From positions 1-24,487 of IMG/VR virus record IMGVR_UViG_3300032050_000783: a stretch of DNA of 24,487 bases. One strand, 5' to 3'. Source of the stretch: a virus. The notes beneath the pieces are model-generated. The model saw only the letters and a list, made by a program, of their open reading frames with translations. It was not told the origin of the DNA and searched no databases. This document shows, in pieces, positions 1 to 6,393 of the stretch. Every line of letters starts with the position of its first letter. The first letter of the stretch is position 1. A program made the translations under genes and the position numbers.

Positions 1-599
1 TGCTTGAGAATGCCCAAGCGTTCTCCGCCACCGGGTATCTTCAGGGCCAAGTGGTAAGCCAAGCCGGCCACCATGCAAGGCAAGAAGCGGAAAGGCATGT
101 CCATCGTGTCCACACCGTCCCCGGCATTCTGAATGCGGCGCAGGCGGTAGTACACGAGGGTGTAGGTCTGGGTGTCGTCTGGAACAGGCCACACGGTGAA
201 GCGTGGAGTGTTTAAACGCTCAATGAAAATTTGGATGGGACGAGCCTGTTGCAGCTTGTTCGGGATCGTCGCGTAGGTCGAGACGCTGATCCGGGTGATG
301 GTCAGGTCAGCCTGAGTCGAAACGTTGCCAGCACCGGTGCGGATGACGTGCTCGAGCAGGTCCACGGTGTCGGTTGGCAGCACGTATGTAGCTACGCCGG
401 GGGTCAGAACCTGTGTTCCCTGCTCGTAGGTGAACATATTCAAACCCCTATTTGCCCAATCTGCAAACATAAGGTTTAAAGAGCGACGGGCTGTGCGCAG
501 GTCGTAGCCGGTGCGCAACTCACCACCAACACGCTCGAACGCCTCCTCGACGACTTCTGCAAGGTCGAGGTTGAAGTTTGCAACGCCTGAAGTAGCCAT
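1..599 (-). CDS. Putative head-to-tail adaptor / tail accessory protein (gp4-like), 3' end outside window
   Basis: The minus-strand frame opens at ATG 599-597 and stays open to the left edge, giving at least 199 residues (begins MATSGVANFNLDLAEVVEEA). The segment with ELRTGYDLRTARRSLNLMFA followed by WANRGLN is, from memory, typical of the adaptor or tail-accessory proteins encoded beside P22-type portals in environmental podoviruses. These join the portal ring to the tail. The remainder is beta-rich (VATYVLPTDTVDLLEHVIRTG) and ends with RLRRIQNAGDGVDTMDMPFR. The ATG shares one base with the TAA stop of the upstream gene, indicating co-translation. It carries one GTTTAAAC copy (210-217) read as Arg-Leu-Asn-Thr and a near copy at 474-481. 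I infer the adaptor role from motif style and its place in the structural operon; the C-terminus is not visible. Confidence 0.65.
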   Translation of the reverse strand, partial: MATSGVANFNLDLAEVVEEAFERVGGELRTGYDLRTARRSLNLMFADWANRGLNMFTYEQGTQVLTPGVATYVLPTDTVDLLEHVIRTGAGNVSTQADLTITRISVSTYATIPNKLQQARPIQIFIERLNTPRFTVWPVPDDTQTYTLVYYRLRRIQNAGDGVDTMDMPFRFLPCMVAGLAYHLALKIPGGGERLGILK

Positions 600-832
600 T
601 ATCTAAACCCTGCTGTTTTCTTTGCGATGGCCTTGGGCTGGGCAACAAACTGCTTTCCAGCCTTCTTGCCAGCGCGTTTGGCTTTGGTGGTGGCGGCGTA
701 TTCGGCCGGCGACAGTGATTTTATGGCAGCTTTTGGCAGATACCGCTCACCCGTCTTTGAAGACGGCTTGCCAGACTTGGTGGTCCATTTCTGGTCACCC
801 CAGTCCTTGAGCGATTTCTGCGGTGCTTTCAT
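599..832 (-). CDS. Small basic conserved phage protein of unknown function (77 aa)
   Basis: The product begins MKAPQKSLKDWGDQKW and is rich in Lys and Ala. It contains KSGKPSSKTGERYLPKAAI, then a repeated-basic stretch (TTKAKRAGKKAGKQF) and ends KAIAKKTAGFR. This pattern recurs in many environmental phages and some large DNA viruses as a domain of unknown function; I cannot confirm the Pfam accession. I chose ATG 832-830, one base after the upstream stop, rather than an in-frame start 15 codons earlier that would sit inside the upstream gene. Its stop overlaps the adaptor start. The strong positive charge could suit nucleic acid binding or packaging with DNA, but this is inference. No catalytic motif is visible. 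Confidence 0.75.
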   Translation of the reverse strand: MKAPQKSLKDWGDQKWTTKSGKPSSKTGERYLPKAAIKSLSPAEYAATTKAKRAGKKAGKQFVAQPKAIAKKTAGFR

Positions 833-833
833 T

Positions 834-1109
834 TTAATCCCTGTAAGAGCCACCAGCGGCTTTGTACTTCTTGGCAACCAGCTGAGCCTTGCGGGCTGAC
901 CACTGACCTGCGCCAGTGCCGTGCGTTGCTGCAGCCTTCACCTGAGCCACAATCCGCTTGCGCAGATCGGGCTTGGTGTAGTTACCAGCGGAATTTACCT
1001 TGCCGCCCTCTTTGTATTGGGTGAAGTCGTCGCTGTCCCGGCGAGCCTTACGCTTGCCTTTGGGCATTTTGCTGGGGGAGATGTCTCCCATACCGCGACT
1101 GGCCATCAT
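834..1109 (-). CDS. Small basic conserved phage protein of unknown function (91 aa)
   Basis: Translation from ATG 1109-1107 gives MMASRGMGDISPSKMPKGKR followed by a basic segment, EGGKVNSAGNYTKPDLRKRI, and a C-terminal QWSARKAQLVAKKYKAAGG. The GNYTKP...GQWSARKAQLxAxxYKxxGG pattern is a recurrent small phage domain with no assigned function. The start lies one base after the TGA of the upstream gene; a longer in-frame ORF starting inside that gene is unlikely. The tight spacing with both neighbours places it in a translationally coupled cassette of lysine-rich proteins between the adaptor and the decoration-like genes. No transmembrane or catalytic features are visible. Confidence 0.75.
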   Translation of the reverse strand: MMASRGMGDISPSKMPKGKRKARRDSDDFTQYKEGGKVNSAGNYTKPDLRKRIVAQVKAAATHGTGAGQWSARKAQLVAKKYKAAGGSYRD

Positions 1110-1110
1110 G

Positions 1111-2022
1111 TCAGTACACCCTGCCGCGAGTCTTGCCGCGCTGAGCAATGCCGTCTGCACGCTTGGAGGCAGAGGAGACAGAGCCACCCTTGGCCATGCC
1201 AAAGAACTCTTTTATTGCCTTGCCTCGTGCAGCAGAGCGCTGGCCGGGAGACATCTTGTTTTCCTGTTCCTTTTTATAGCGGTATGCAACAGCACCGGGT
1301 TGCTCGCTAAGCGCCTTACGCTCGGCTGCTTCTTTTGCTGGACGAGCCTTTTTCTCATCTTCTTCCGCCTTACGTTTTGCAGCGCGGGCAGCATCACGCT
1401 TCTTTTCAGCCTCTTCACGCTGGCGCAACGTGGAAGGGTTTATTGGCAGTGCAGTGCCCGGACGCTTTTCTGGTGCTGCTGGAGCTGGAGTGTTACGACC
1501 TTCATTGCGGTAGGGGCCGCCCATCGTCTGCTTGGGCACGCTTCCAGCCGGGGTTACACGAGATCGGCTTACTGGAGCTGCTGGCGCAGTAGAAGGCTTG
1601 GTCTTCACTGGTGCCTTGCTAACACTGGGGCCGGAAGAACTTTGACCGGGACGGGTAGGCATGCGCTTGGGTGCGCTTGCAGCGGCTTCCATACGGCGAT
1701 CGCGCTCATCTACATCACCATCAGAAAATTTTGGTGCTGCCTTTTGCTCTGCCATTTGCTGAGGATCACGAAGGCTCGAGGTTCCTGCTGCCGGTCCTGC
1801 TGCCGCTGGCGCTGCTGCCGGCGCTGCTTCTTTCCCTCGCCCTGTTGCGCGGTTGAAAAACGACTTGAGCATTTCTGCATTTTTTGCACGGCCACGGGCG
1901 GTAATCTCGTCTTCATCAGGGAAAGAACCCGTCATGATGGGATTGCCGCTGCCGTCAAGAACAGGATTACCATCTCTGTCCACCAAGCCGCCGGGTTGAT
2001 ATTTCTTAACTGATTTCTTCAT
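1111..2022 (-). CDS. Low-complexity, charged protein with C-terminal DGIAQRGKT tag (303 aa)
   Basis: The sequence starts MKKSVKKYQPGGLVDRDGNP. Residues about 60-180 are Ala/Pro/Ser-rich and probably disordered; residues about 200-270 form a long charged, helix-prone Lys/Glu/Ala stretch (REEAEKKRDAARAAKRKAEE). The C-terminus reads MAKGGSVSSASKRADGIAQR followed by GKTRGRVY. The same terminal motif closes the next two upstream genes. A disordered, charged protein within a structural operon could be an internal virion or assembly protein, but I do not recognise a named family. A Shine-Dalgarno-like aaggagtaaatc precedes ATG 2022-2020. A 337-aa open frame on the opposite strand here is a shadow produced by the GC-rich coding pattern. 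Confidence 0.7.
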   Translation of the reverse strand: MKKSVKKYQPGGLVDRDGNPVLDGSGNPIMTGSFPDEDEITARGRAKNAEMLKSFFNRATGRGKEAAPAAAPAAAGPAAGTSSLRDPQQMAEQKAAPKFSDGDVDERDRRMEAAASAPKRMPTRPGQSSSGPSVSKAPVKTKPSTAPAAPVSRSRVTPAGSVPKQTMGGPYRNEGRNTPAPAAPEKRPGTALPINPSTLRQREEAEKKRDAARAAKRKAEEDEKKARPAKEAAERKALSEQPGAVAYRYKKEQENKMSPGQRSAARGKAIKEFFGMAKGGSVSSASKRADGIAQRGKTRGRVY

Positions 2023-2032
2023 GATTTACTCC

Positions 2033-2671
2033 TTACCGCATTTTGCAGTTTGTCTTACCGCGCTGGGCAATACCGTCGATTGAACCACCCTTGCGGAACG
2101 ACGCTTTGTCCTTACCCGTAAGTATCAAATCGTCTTTTTTGAATTTTGTCAGCTTATCAGGGGTGCGTCGCTTAAATTCAGAAAGCTCTTTTTTCGACTC
2201 ATTACGCGCAGCTTCAGACTGTTTTGCCGATAGTCCTTTTGGCTTTAGTATTTTCGGTGCTTGCTTTTTCAAAGATGCGGAACCGCCGTCGATGTCCTGT
2301 GGAGGTTCACCCATATCGGCGGTGTAGATACCGCCGTCACGGAAGCTATTAACGTTACCGCCTTTTGCAAGTTTCTTGCCGCGCCTTGCTTCTCGGGTGT
2401 ACTCGTAGTCGCTTTCTTTGCCGGCTTGCTGAACACGACGGATTGCGTCTTCGTCAACCTTGCCCATGCGGCGTGAAATTTCTTTTGAGTCGGGATCGTC
2501 TTTTTTCTTGTACGTTTCATAGGAAGTGCGCATGCCTTCCTTGTCAAGATCAAAAACGGTCTTTGCACCTCGAGCCTTATCAGCGGTAGTAACCTTGCGC
2601 CGATCCATGACGACCGCACCACTTTTGGTTACGGGCACATAACCCTCATAGCGTGATTGTTTGGTAGCCAT
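2033..2671 (-). CDS. Lysine-rich KGG-motif protein with C-terminal DGIAQRGKT tag (212 aa)
   Basis: The product begins MATKQSRYEGYVPVTKSGAV and is strongly basic throughout. It has an internal KGGNVNSFRDGGIYTADMGE segment near residues 105-125 and ends RKGGSIDGIAQRGKTNCKMR. The terminal IDGIAQRGKT matches the tags of both neighbours, so the three proteins probably share a handling signal or binding partner. A ggag stretch lies just upstream of ATG 2671-2669. No catalytic motif, transmembrane helix or signal peptide is visible. By location it is probably a late gene for a virion or assembly protein; the function is unknown. Confidence 0.7.
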   Translation of the reverse strand: MATKQSRYEGYVPVTKSGAVVMDRRKVTTADKARGAKTVFDLDKEGMRTSYETYKKKDDPDSKEISRRMGKVDEDAIRRVQQAGKESDYEYTREARRGKKLAKGGNVNSFRDGGIYTADMGEPPQDIDGGSASLKKQAPKILKPKGLSAKQSEAARNESKKELSEFKRRTPDKLTKFKKDDLILTGKDKASFRKGGSIDGIAQRGKTNCKMR

Positions 2672-2681
2672 GGAGCACTCC

Positions 2682-3140
2682 TTAGCAGGTCTTGCCGCCG
2701 CGAGCCATCGTCTTCATGACGGGCTTTTTGGCTTTGGTGAGACCTCGCTCAGCAATGCCATCAGGACGCGAGTTGGTCTTGACCTTGCCCATTTTGGATG
2801 GAGCAACCGAGCCGCCCATCTTCAAGCCTTTGTGAGCCTTGGATGCGGGCATGGACTTGTGCTTTTCCAGCTCGCTGATGACACGCTTTTTTTCTGCGGT
2901 CAGGTTGCGTTTGCCTTTGGCGGTAGACGCTTTTTCTGCGTTTACACGGCCGAGTTCTTCCAAACGGTTCATACGTGAAGTGTTTGCCATAGTGTCACCA
3001 CCTTTTGAAAATTTGCGGTTCTTGTCCGCTGTTGAAAAATCTTTGCCCACGGACTGTGGGACGCCTACCTTCTTGGCAAACTTTGGGTTGTTTGCCACTG
3101 CCTGCATGAATTTCTTCTGCTCTGGAGATTTACTTGGCAC
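2682..3140 (-). CDS. KGG-motif basic protein, GTG start (152 aa)
   Basis: I place the start at GTG 3140-3138, preceded by AGGAG with seven bases of spacing and overlapping the end of the upstream gene by 11 bases. The longer in-frame ATG at 3299 would lie deep inside that gene. The first 45 residues (PSKSPEQKKFMQAVANNPKF, then KKVGVPQSVGKDF) match a short phage protein type I recall as free-standing. The remainder (MANTSRMNRLEELGRVNAEK onward) looks like a second module, with its own GGTGG-like site before an internal ATG near 2991. So this may be a fusion, or two products in one frame. The end carries RPDGIAERGLTKAKK, a diverged copy of the DGIAQRGKT tag. Function unknown. Confidence 0.65.
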   Translation of the reverse strand: MPSKSPEQKKFMQAVANNPKFAKKVGVPQSVGKDFSTADKNRKFSKGGDTMANTSRMNRLEELGRVNAEKASTAKGKRNLTAEKKRVISELEKHKSMPASKAHKGLKMGGSVAPSKMGKVKTNSRPDGIAERGLTKAKKPVMKTMARGGKTC

Positions 3141-3375
3141 TTCGCTGCTCCTGCATGAAGGTATCGATCTTGATTTCAAGACGGTCAATGCGATCCAGCA
3201 CTCGATTGATGTCGCTGTGAACCTCAACTTTGGTGACGTACTTCTCCGCACCTTCTTCACGAGTCTTGCTAAGCAAGATCGACAGACGTTTGACTTCATC
3301 GTGGGACGCTTTGATCCAAACGAGAATGATGGCAGACGCCAACGACAAGCCTACATTCCAAAGCATCATGTCCAT
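3130..3375 (-). CDS. Membrane-anchored coiled-coil protein, holin/XhlA-like candidate (81 aa)
   Basis: The product starts MDMMLWNVGLSLASAIILVW, a single N-terminal membrane segment (about residues 5-20). A helical, heptad-like tail follows (ASHDEVKRLSILLSKTREEG, then INRVLDRIDRLEIKIDTFM) ending QEQRSAK. One transmembrane helix plus a coiled coil is the architecture of XhlA-type or spanin/holin-accessory proteins, but I cannot assign one. The start is one base after the TGA of the preceding gene and its end overlaps the GTG start of the following one. Likely an inner-membrane protein acting late in infection; lysis is one possible role, inferred from topology alone. Confidence 0.7.
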   Translation of the reverse strand: MDMMLWNVGLSLASAIILVWIKASHDEVKRLSILLSKTREEGAEKYVTKVEVHSDINRVLDRIDRLEIKIDTFMQEQRSAK

Positions 3376-3376
3376 A

Positions 3377-3637
3377 TCAGCATTTCCACCTTGCGAGAGC
3401 AGCCGCCTTGCGGGTAGGCTTGCCCTTTTCATCTTTCATCGGACCCGGCATCCCAGACATACGAGCGCAGAACGAATCCTTGCGCTTGCCGCCTTGGGGC
3501 TGCGGGGCTTTGAGGTTGCTACCAGTGGCAGCGTTGTACTTGGCCCGCCCCTTGGCAGTCAGGCCAGCTCCCTTGGAGACCGGAAGCTTTTCGCCTCGGC
3601 CAACCGATAGGACTGGACCCTTCTTCTTGGTTGCCAT
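3377..3637 (-). CDS. Small basic conserved phage protein with SFCARMxGM motif (86 aa)
   Basis: The sequence begins MATKKKGPVLSVGRGEKLPV. It contains GAGLTAKGRAKYNAATGSNL followed by KAPQPQGGKRKDSFCARMSG, then MPGPMKDEKGKPTRKAAALA and ends RWKC. The combination G-LTAKGR-YN-TGSNLKAP, SFCARM-GM-GPM and a terminal KPTRKA-ALxRW recurs in environmental phages as a domain of unknown function (I believe DUF6321, unverified). Two cysteines, one in the SFCARM motif and one at the extreme C-terminus, are the only notable residues. It lies between a decoration-like gene and a membrane protein in a tightly packed operon. No function can be assigned. Confidence 0.75.
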   Translation of the reverse strand: MATKKKGPVLSVGRGEKLPVSKGAGLTAKGRAKYNAATGSNLKAPQPQGGKRKDSFCARMSGMPGPMKDEKGKPTRKAAALARWKC

Positions 3638-3639
3638 TA

Positions 3640-3951
3640 TCAGCCGTAGAACAAAACGATGGACGTAGTGTTTGTCACCGTGCCGTGCAAGTCACCCTCT
3701 TTGCAGAGAACGCCTTGGCCCGGAACGGGGATGATTGTGTAACCGGCAGTTGAGCTGGCAGCAGTGTTGACCGTGGCGATGATGTTGCCAGAAGCTCCAC
3801 CCTCACGGATCACTACAGACCCGGCGGTTTCGCCATTTACGGCGTAGATCGCTTTGAGACGACTACGAGGAATGTCGCCATTGTTTTGGGCCTTGAAGTT
3901 GCCAGTCGCTGTCAACGGCTTGGTTGCCAAGACATCAGTTTGCATCGTCAT
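3640..3951 (-). CDS. Putative virion structural protein, small beta-rich (103 aa)
   Basis: The product starts MTMQTDVLATKPLTATGNFK and is Ala/Thr/Gly/Val-rich with many beta-branched residues (VIREGGASGNIIATVNTAAS, YTIIPVPGQGVLC). It ends TNTTSIVLFYG. The composition suggests an all-beta fold, and genes like this accompany capsid and head-fibre genes in related phages. I read it as a decoration or minor head protein, on context and composition only. A GGAG site (aggagattaatt) precedes ATG 3951-3949. A five-base-pair UUCG hairpin lies between this gene and the upstream one, which may set relative expression. Confidence 0.6.
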   Translation of the reverse strand: MTMQTDVLATKPLTATGNFKAQNNGDIPRSRLKAIYAVNGETAGSVVIREGGASGNIIATVNTAASSTAGYTIIPVPGQGVLCKEGDLHGTVTNTTSIVLFYG

Positions 3952-3971
3952 AATTAATCTCCTGTTAGACG

Positions 3972-3985
3972 GGGGCCGAAGCCCC
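3972..3985 (-). promoter_or_regulatory. Intercistronic UUCG hairpin
   Basis: On the minus strand GGGGC and GCCCC enclose a TTCG tetraloop between the 74-aa and 103-aa genes. No T-run follows, so it is unlikely to be an efficient terminator. Such stable hairpins often act as mRNA-stabilising or processing sites; that role is inferred. Confidence 0.55.
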
Positions 3986-3994
3986 TGAGATCAA

Positions 3995-4219
3995 TTAACC
4001 GGCCGAGACTTTGAGGGTGCCTGCGTCATTCCAGAGACGGCCAGCAACCGTTGGGTCGCTTGTTGGCAGCGCGGTCATGGAGATGGATGCGTTGGTCAGC
4101 GATGCGACGCCCGAAGCTGTCAGCGTAGTAGCTGCAACAGGACCAGCAACAGCGCCGGTAACTGCGCCAATGAAGCCGTTTGTCGATGTGACTGGGCCGG
4201 AGAAGGTGGTTGAAGCCAT
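3995..4219 (-). CDS. Small Ala/Thr-rich decoration or head-fibre-like protein (74 aa)
   Basis: The product starts MASTTFSGPVTSTNGFIGAV, continues with Ala/Thr/Val repeats and ends GRLWNDAGTLKVSAG. The final LWNDAGTLKVS motif is common at the ends of small phage head-fibre or decoration proteins and of fibre segments that trimerise. It is the first gene after the promoter at 4309-4337, so it can be expressed separately from the capsid operon upstream. A GAGGAA site precedes ATG 4219-4217, itself reached through an ~80-nt structured leader. The structural role is inferred from composition and place. Confidence 0.6.
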   Translation of the reverse strand: MASTTFSGPVTSTNGFIGAVTGAVAGPVAATTLTASGVASLTNASISMTALPTSDPTVAGRLWNDAGTLKVSAG

Positions 4220-4243
4220 GATGATTCCTCACATGCGAGTTGA

Positions 4244-4287
4244 GGTGTTCTGTCTGCATGTCGTCGGCCCGGAGCCGTCAGAACACC
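4244..4287 (-). promoter_or_regulatory. Structured mRNA leader with 9-bp inverted repeat
   Basis: Nine-base arms GGTGTTCTG (4244-4252) and CAGAACACC (4279-4287) are perfectly complementary and 26 bases apart. The interval contains an inner GGC/GCC pair, and a second small hairpin (CCGGA/TCCGG) lies at about 4286-4300. All fall in the predicted leader between the promoter start (about 4302) and ATG 4219. It may control translation or stability of the downstream decoration-like genes. Confidence 0.5.
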
Positions 4288-4308
4288 GGAAAAGTCCGGG
4301 GTGCTTGC

Positions 4309-4337
4309 AATATACCATTGCGTTTAAACCGATGCAA
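4309..4337 (-). promoter_or_regulatory. Sigma-70 promoter with GTTTAAAC in its spacer
   Basis: Reading the minus strand, TTGCAT (4337-4332) is followed by a 17-base spacer and TATATT (4314-4309), a strong sigma-70 match. The palindrome GTTTAAAC (4322-4329) lies wholly inside the spacer, where a bound protein would block RNA polymerase. It starts immediately after the capsid-gene terminator and would drive the small genes from 4219 leftwards. Confidence 0.7.
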
Positions 4338-4338
4338 T

Positions 4339-4367
4339 AAAAAAAGGGAGCCGAAGCCCCCTTTTTT
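4339..4367 (-). terminator. Intrinsic terminator after the major capsid gene
   Basis: On the minus strand GGGGGC and GCTCCC pair (one G-U) around a TTCG tetraloop (forward 4346-4361) and are followed by seven T residues (forward 4345-4339). It lies just after the capsid stop at 4380. The A-run on the other side makes partial bidirectional function possible, but no plus-strand gene needs it. Confidence 0.9.
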
Positions 4368-4379
4368 CAATCCGGTGGA

Positions 4380-5309
4380 TTAGGAACCCGAAGAGCCCCA
4401 GATACCCAGTGGATCACTGAAGCCGAAGCTGTAACGCTCACGGGCTTTGTAACGCACGTTGCCGGTGTCGAAGTCGCCGTCCATCGAGGTCTGCATAGGC
4501 GAACGCTCGAAGTGCTTCAAACCGTTTGGAACGTCAGTGGTCAAGAACCAAGCGTTGTTGTCGGTCAAGAAGTGGTTGACGGTATAGCCACCAGAGATGG
4601 TGCCCATCGACTTCAACGCGTTGATGTCGTTGTCGGCGGTAGCCACGCGCAATTCGGTGTCAAGCAGACGCTTGGCGACGAACATGAGCGATGGAGGGAT
4701 AACCAACTTGACAGGCTTGGCAGCGATCAACAGGCCGCGCTCGTCCACCCAAGCAGCGATCTGGATCGTTGCGTTTTCGAGGGAGGTTTCGTTCAAGTCA
4801 ACACCAGTGGTGGGGCTGTTGTAGTTAACGCCGCCGCCGACCAGAGGGTGACCAACGCGAGTGCCGGAGCTGTTGTTGCCGAACAAAGACACGCCGTCGC
4901 CGCCGAGAGCGGTGCCAGCGAAGCCGGTGTTCAACACAGCAGCAGCTTTGACCTGCTTGGTGAAGGCCATACCGCGAGCCAAAGCCTTGGTGTAGCGGGC
5001 AGACAGACTGTCGTACAGGTTGTCTTCCACAGCTTCTTCAGTGATGGAGAAGCCCAGAGCGATGGTTTCGTGGGTGTAGCGAGCAGTGAAGGCTTCCTGC
5101 GCGTTGTCGTAAGCGATGGCAGAGCCTTCGTTCTTGACAGGTGCAGCGCCAAAACCGGCCAGCTTGGTCTCTTCTTCGAACGAACGCTCAGAGCTTTCGG
5201 TCTCGTAGATTTCCTTGTGCTCTTCGCCGTAGCGAGCGTACTCCAGACCGAACAAAGCGTTCAAGCCGGGGAGCAGTTCTTTGAGCAGTTGTGCGCGTGA
5301 AATAGCCAT
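4380..5309 (-). CDS. Major capsid protein, HK97 fold (309 aa)
   Basis: The product starts MAISRAQLLKELLPGLNALF and shows the organisation of HK97-fold major heads of the Mu gpT-like group. An N-terminal helix is followed by YARYGEEHKEIYETESSERS (E-loop region), ITEEAVEDNLYDSLSARYTK (spine helix), a glycine-rich segment with NYNSPTTGVDLNETSLENAT, KPVKLVIPPSLMFVAKRLLD (P-domain strands) and a C-terminal FERSPMQTSMDGDFDTGNVR with RERYSFGFSDPLGIWG. About 310 residues is normal for the family. An AAGGAG site precedes the ATG. It follows scaffold and decoration genes, the usual order, and is closed by its own terminator, fitting a gene needed in very high dose. No cleavable N-terminal delta domain is obvious. 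Confidence 0.92.
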   Translation of the reverse strand: MAISRAQLLKELLPGLNALFGLEYARYGEEHKEIYETESSERSFEEETKLAGFGAAPVKNEGSAIAYDNAQEAFTARYTHETIALGFSITEEAVEDNLYDSLSARYTKALARGMAFTKQVKAAAVLNTGFAGTALGGDGVSLFGNNSSGTRVGHPLVGGGVNYNSPTTGVDLNETSLENATIQIAAWVDERGLLIAAKPVKLVIPPSLMFVAKRLLDTELRVATADNDINALKSMGTISGGYTVNHFLTDNNAWFLTTDVPNGLKHFERSPMQTSMDGDFDTGNVRYKARERYSFGFSDPLGIWGSSGS

Positions 5310-5320
5310 GATTTAGCTCC

Positions 5321-5923
5321 TTAGATGCCGACGGCGTTGGTGAAGGCGTGAGCGCCGGGGTTGAATTTAACCAACACGTCAGGGAAGGCATCGGACACTG
5401 GAGAAGCGAAACCGATGATTTTGAACGCGGCGGCCGTGGTCACAGTGGTGGACTCCAGTGCGCTGGTCGAGTTACCAGTGGTGGTAGAACCAGTGCTGGT
5501 GCTCTGCACAGCGGCAAAGAAGGTGTTCGCACCGAGGTCCGACTGGTCGGCAACGCCATCCAGCTGGGCTTGGAACGTCACATTGGGGTCGGTGATCACG
5601 TATGCAGTCACCACGCCGGTTGTGCCGGAGGGGTAGTACTGGCCGTAAATCTGCTGACCTTGTGCGTTGATGTACGAACAGCCGACGAACACACCCAAAG
5701 CGCCGACGTTAGCGCCGCCGAGGTTGTTGGTCGTCAAGTCTTCACCGTTGGCGGTTGCCAAAGCAACATAGCCTGCGGCGTTGATGATGACAACTTGGCC
5801 GTTGAAGAGGTTGGATGCCAAACCTGCGGGGTTGATCAGGAATTGGCTCGTAGCGCCGGCATAGGGCATGCCGTCGTTACGGTTTACGGCACGCAGGCCG
5901 TATGGGGAAGCGGTTGTAGCCAT
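5321..5923 (-). CDS. Capsid-associated structural / decoration-like protein (200 aa)
   Basis: The sequence begins MATTASPYGLRAVNRNDGMP, is rich in Thr, Ser, Ala and Gly, and contains beta-type stretches (GALGVFVGCSYINAQGQQIY, TGVVTAYVITDPNVTFQAQL). It ends LVKFNPGAHAFTNAVGI. Proteins with a PYGLRxVxxxxGxxY...GAT opening commonly sit directly before the major capsid gene in environmental phages and are detected as virion components. A decoration or capsid-stabilising role is inferred. AGGAG lies a good distance before ATG 5923-5921; the stop is 11 bases before the capsid start. A Ser/Thr-only stretch near residues 140-165 may be a flexible linker. Confidence 0.7.
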   Translation of the reverse strand: MATTASPYGLRAVNRNDGMPYAGATSQFLINPAGLASNLFNGQVVIINAAGYVALATANGEDLTTNNLGGANVGALGVFVGCSYINAQGQQIYGQYYPSGTTGVVTAYVITDPNVTFQAQLDGVADQSDLGANTFFAAVQSTSTGSTTTGNSTSALESTTVTTAAAFKIIGFASPVSDAFPDVLVKFNPGAHAFTNAVGI

Positions 5924-5937
5924 TTAAGGACTCCTTG

Positions 5938-6393
5938 TTACTTTGAACCTGAACCAAATCCACCACGACTCGTCGTTGACTTTCGATCAGCGAACAGAGG
6001 CATGCGTGGGTCATTGTTTCGCATGAAGCTGTTATCCACAGATTCCATCTGAGCCTTTGCTTGGTTGGCGTAATACTCATCACGGGCTTGGGCGCGTTCG
6101 CGTGGCATCTTGCAGAGCATGAGACCACCTAGTTCGACGTTGCCTGTCTTCGCATTGCCTTCCAGCATCAGCTCTGGATGGTCTACTGCCTTTACCGGCT
6201 CCCAACCTTCACGCATCTTGGTAGACACGTTCGTGTTTTGGGCCTCACCAAGTACGTGGGTCGCAATCCAGCGATACACCATACCGGGTTCGGGTGTCGG
6301 ATCGGGCAATGCATTCGGCGGTGTATACACGTACCGAGTTGTTTTAGCGCGTGACTCAAGATCACGAGGGGTCCGGGTTGTAGTTTCAGCCAT
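5938..6393 (-). CDS. Conserved virion-operon protein of unknown function (151 aa)
   Basis: The product starts MAETTTRTPRDLESRAKTTR and includes PDPTPEPGMVYRWIATHVLG, WEPVKAVDHPELM, LGGLMLCKMPRERAQARDEY and a Gly/Ser-rich end (TTSRGGFGSGSK). The GMVYRWI and LMLCKMP motifs recur in proteins next to scaffold genes in similar phages. It overlaps the scaffold stop by eight bases, so the two are probably translationally coupled, pointing to head assembly. I see no enzymatic motif. Its mixed charge and low hydrophobicity suggest a soluble protein. Confidence 0.7.
   Translation of the reverse strand: MAETTTRTPRDLESRAKTTRYVYTPPNALPDPTPEPGMVYRWIATHVLGEAQNTNVSTKMREGWEPVKAVDHPELMLEGNAKTGNVELGGLMLCKMPRERAQARDEYYANQAKAQMESVDNSFMRNNDPRMPLFADRKSTTSRGGFGSGSK

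Noticed and set aside
1000-2013. 337-aa open frame on the plus strand
   Set aside because: It is the antisense shadow of the 303-aa minus-strand gene: Cys/Leu/Trp-rich low-complexity translation, no ribosome site, and against the direction of the whole block.
4512-5300. 262-aa plus-strand open frame opposite the capsid gene
   Set aside because: The capsid gene on the other strand is unmistakable; this frame has no family resemblance or ribosome site.
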